Assembly (NCBI GenBank): GCA_011322755.1 | Contig: DRLZ01000387.1 | Span: 1-7,706, forward strand | From: Crenotrichaceae bacterium | GTDB lineage: Bacteria; Pseudomonadota; Gammaproteobacteria; Methylococcales; DRLZ01 | DNA: 7,706 bases | Direction of reading: 5' to 3' | Shown: positions 7,468 through 7,706 of the stretch, in pieces | Numbering within the stretch: the stretch's first letter is position 1 | Layout of the letters: each line of letters starts with the position of its first letter | Program-made: the position numbers and the translations under genes | The notes under the pieces: model-generated | Told to the model about the DNA's origin: nothing | Seen by the model: only the letters and a program-made list of their open reading frames with translations | Databases searched by the model: none

Positions 7468-7706
7468 ATGAACTATCTTCCTGAAAGCCATGACTTGAGC
7501 CAGATGAATCCCATTCACAGGCTTATGATCGCATTGCTGCTCTTTATATTCACCTCTCTCACCCACGCTCAGGTCGAGCTACCGAGCGGCGAGTACAACA
7601 CCCGGATAGACGATCTGGTGGTGAAGGTGATGGGCGGTGAGGTCAAGGCGCAGCGGACGTGGTATGAAGGTCGCTGGCAATTCAACCGCAGTTGGAACCC
7701 CTTACA
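7468..7706 (+). CDS. RHS/YD-repeat-type protein, N-terminal part with signal peptide (3' partial)
   Basis: The frame is open to the right edge, with 79 full codons visible from ATG 7468. ATG 7465, in the same frame and overlapping the upstream stop by one base, and ATG 7504 are alternatives. I chose 7468 because GGAGGG lies 5 bases upstream; 7504 has no good ribosome site but gives a more ordinary signal-peptide length. After the signal peptide, the mature part carries D-D-L-V-V-K-V-M-G-G, then Q-R-T-W-Y-E-G-R-W-Q-F-N-R-S-W-N. This pattern recalls the conserved stretch preceding the YD repeats in many proteobacterial RHS proteins, which make large beta-cocoon shells and often end in variable toxin domains. 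No YD repeat or toxin is visible here. The assignment is from remembered family patterns and the truncation limits it. GC of the visible mature part is about 60%, above the upstream gene. It forms an operon with the giant gene. Confidence 0.65.
   Translation, partial: MNYLPESHDLSQMNPIHRLMIALLLFIFTSLTHAQVELPSGEYNTRIDDLVVKVMGGEVKAQRTWYEGRWQFNRSWNPL
7504..7569 (+). other. Predicted Sec signal peptide core of the RHS-like protein
   Basis: Following M-N-P-I-H-R, the hydrophobic segment M-I-A-L-L-L-F-I-F-T-S-L leads to T-H-A before Q-V-E, a good signal peptidase I site (A at -1) with likely cleavage after base 7569. There is no cysteine at +1, so it is not a lipoprotein. If translation starts at 7468, an extra 12-residue polar extension precedes it, giving a signal of about 34 residues, still within range. 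Confidence 0.78.

Noticed and set aside
7430..7470. Possible terminator between the two genes
   Set aside because: No stem-loop followed by a T-run is present; the genes overlap.
7149..7484. Forward open frame of 111 codons across the end of the giant gene
   Set aside because: It is a frame-shifted reading of the Gly-rich tail, giving Val/Ala/Leu-rich sequence. It runs past the giant gene's stop and overlaps the better-supported RHS-like start with its SD.
1..7706. CRISPR array, tRNA/rRNA, insertion sequence or att site
   Set aside because: No spaced identical DNA repeats, structured RNA, transposase or flanking inverted repeats are visible; the only repeats are at protein level.

Overview
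This window is almost entirely one enormous coding region. An open frame enters from the left edge and runs to a stop at 7463-7465, giving 2487 visible residues; the true start lies upstream. The protein is a mosaic of extracellular beta-sandwich modules. Below, residues are numbered from the first complete codon at base 2. A second gene starts on top of the stop codon and leaves the window at the right edge. It encodes a Sec signal peptide followed by what looks like the front end of an RHS/YD-repeat protein.

Layout: (1) 2-370, a glycine-rich array with a 32-33 residue period; (2) 371-1540, four Ig-like domains; (3) 1541-2413, three fibronectin type III (FN3) domains; (4) 2414-2983, two Ig-like domains; (5) 2984-3271, one FN3; (6) 3272-3940, two Ig-like domains; (7) 3941-4774, three FN3 domains; (8) 4775-7141, a long region of CARDB/NEW3-like and carboxypeptidase-regulatory-like modules; (9) 7142-7462, a Gly/Ser/Cys-rich tail holding six of the seven cysteines; (10) from 7465/7468, the RHS-like gene. 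There is no intergenic space, internal promoter or terminator that I can support. All other open frames in the window look like shadows of the giant gene.

The organism is probably a Gram-negative bacterium, most likely a gammaproteobacterium or a relative. The reasons are a strong Shine-Dalgarno sequence, moderate GC in the giant gene, and a memory-based resemblance of the C-terminal region to FN3/Ig proteins encoded beside RHS genes in Pseudomonadota. This is inference, not a database result.

The two genes appear translationally coupled: the ribosome binding site of the second is built from the last three glycine codons of the first. Both products look extracytoplasmic. The plausible picture is a giant surface or secreted scaffold co-produced with a Sec-exported RHS protein. 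Whether the RHS protein ends in a toxin domain cannot be seen here. The GC content jumps to about 60% in the visible RHS part, which suggests a different history for that gene.
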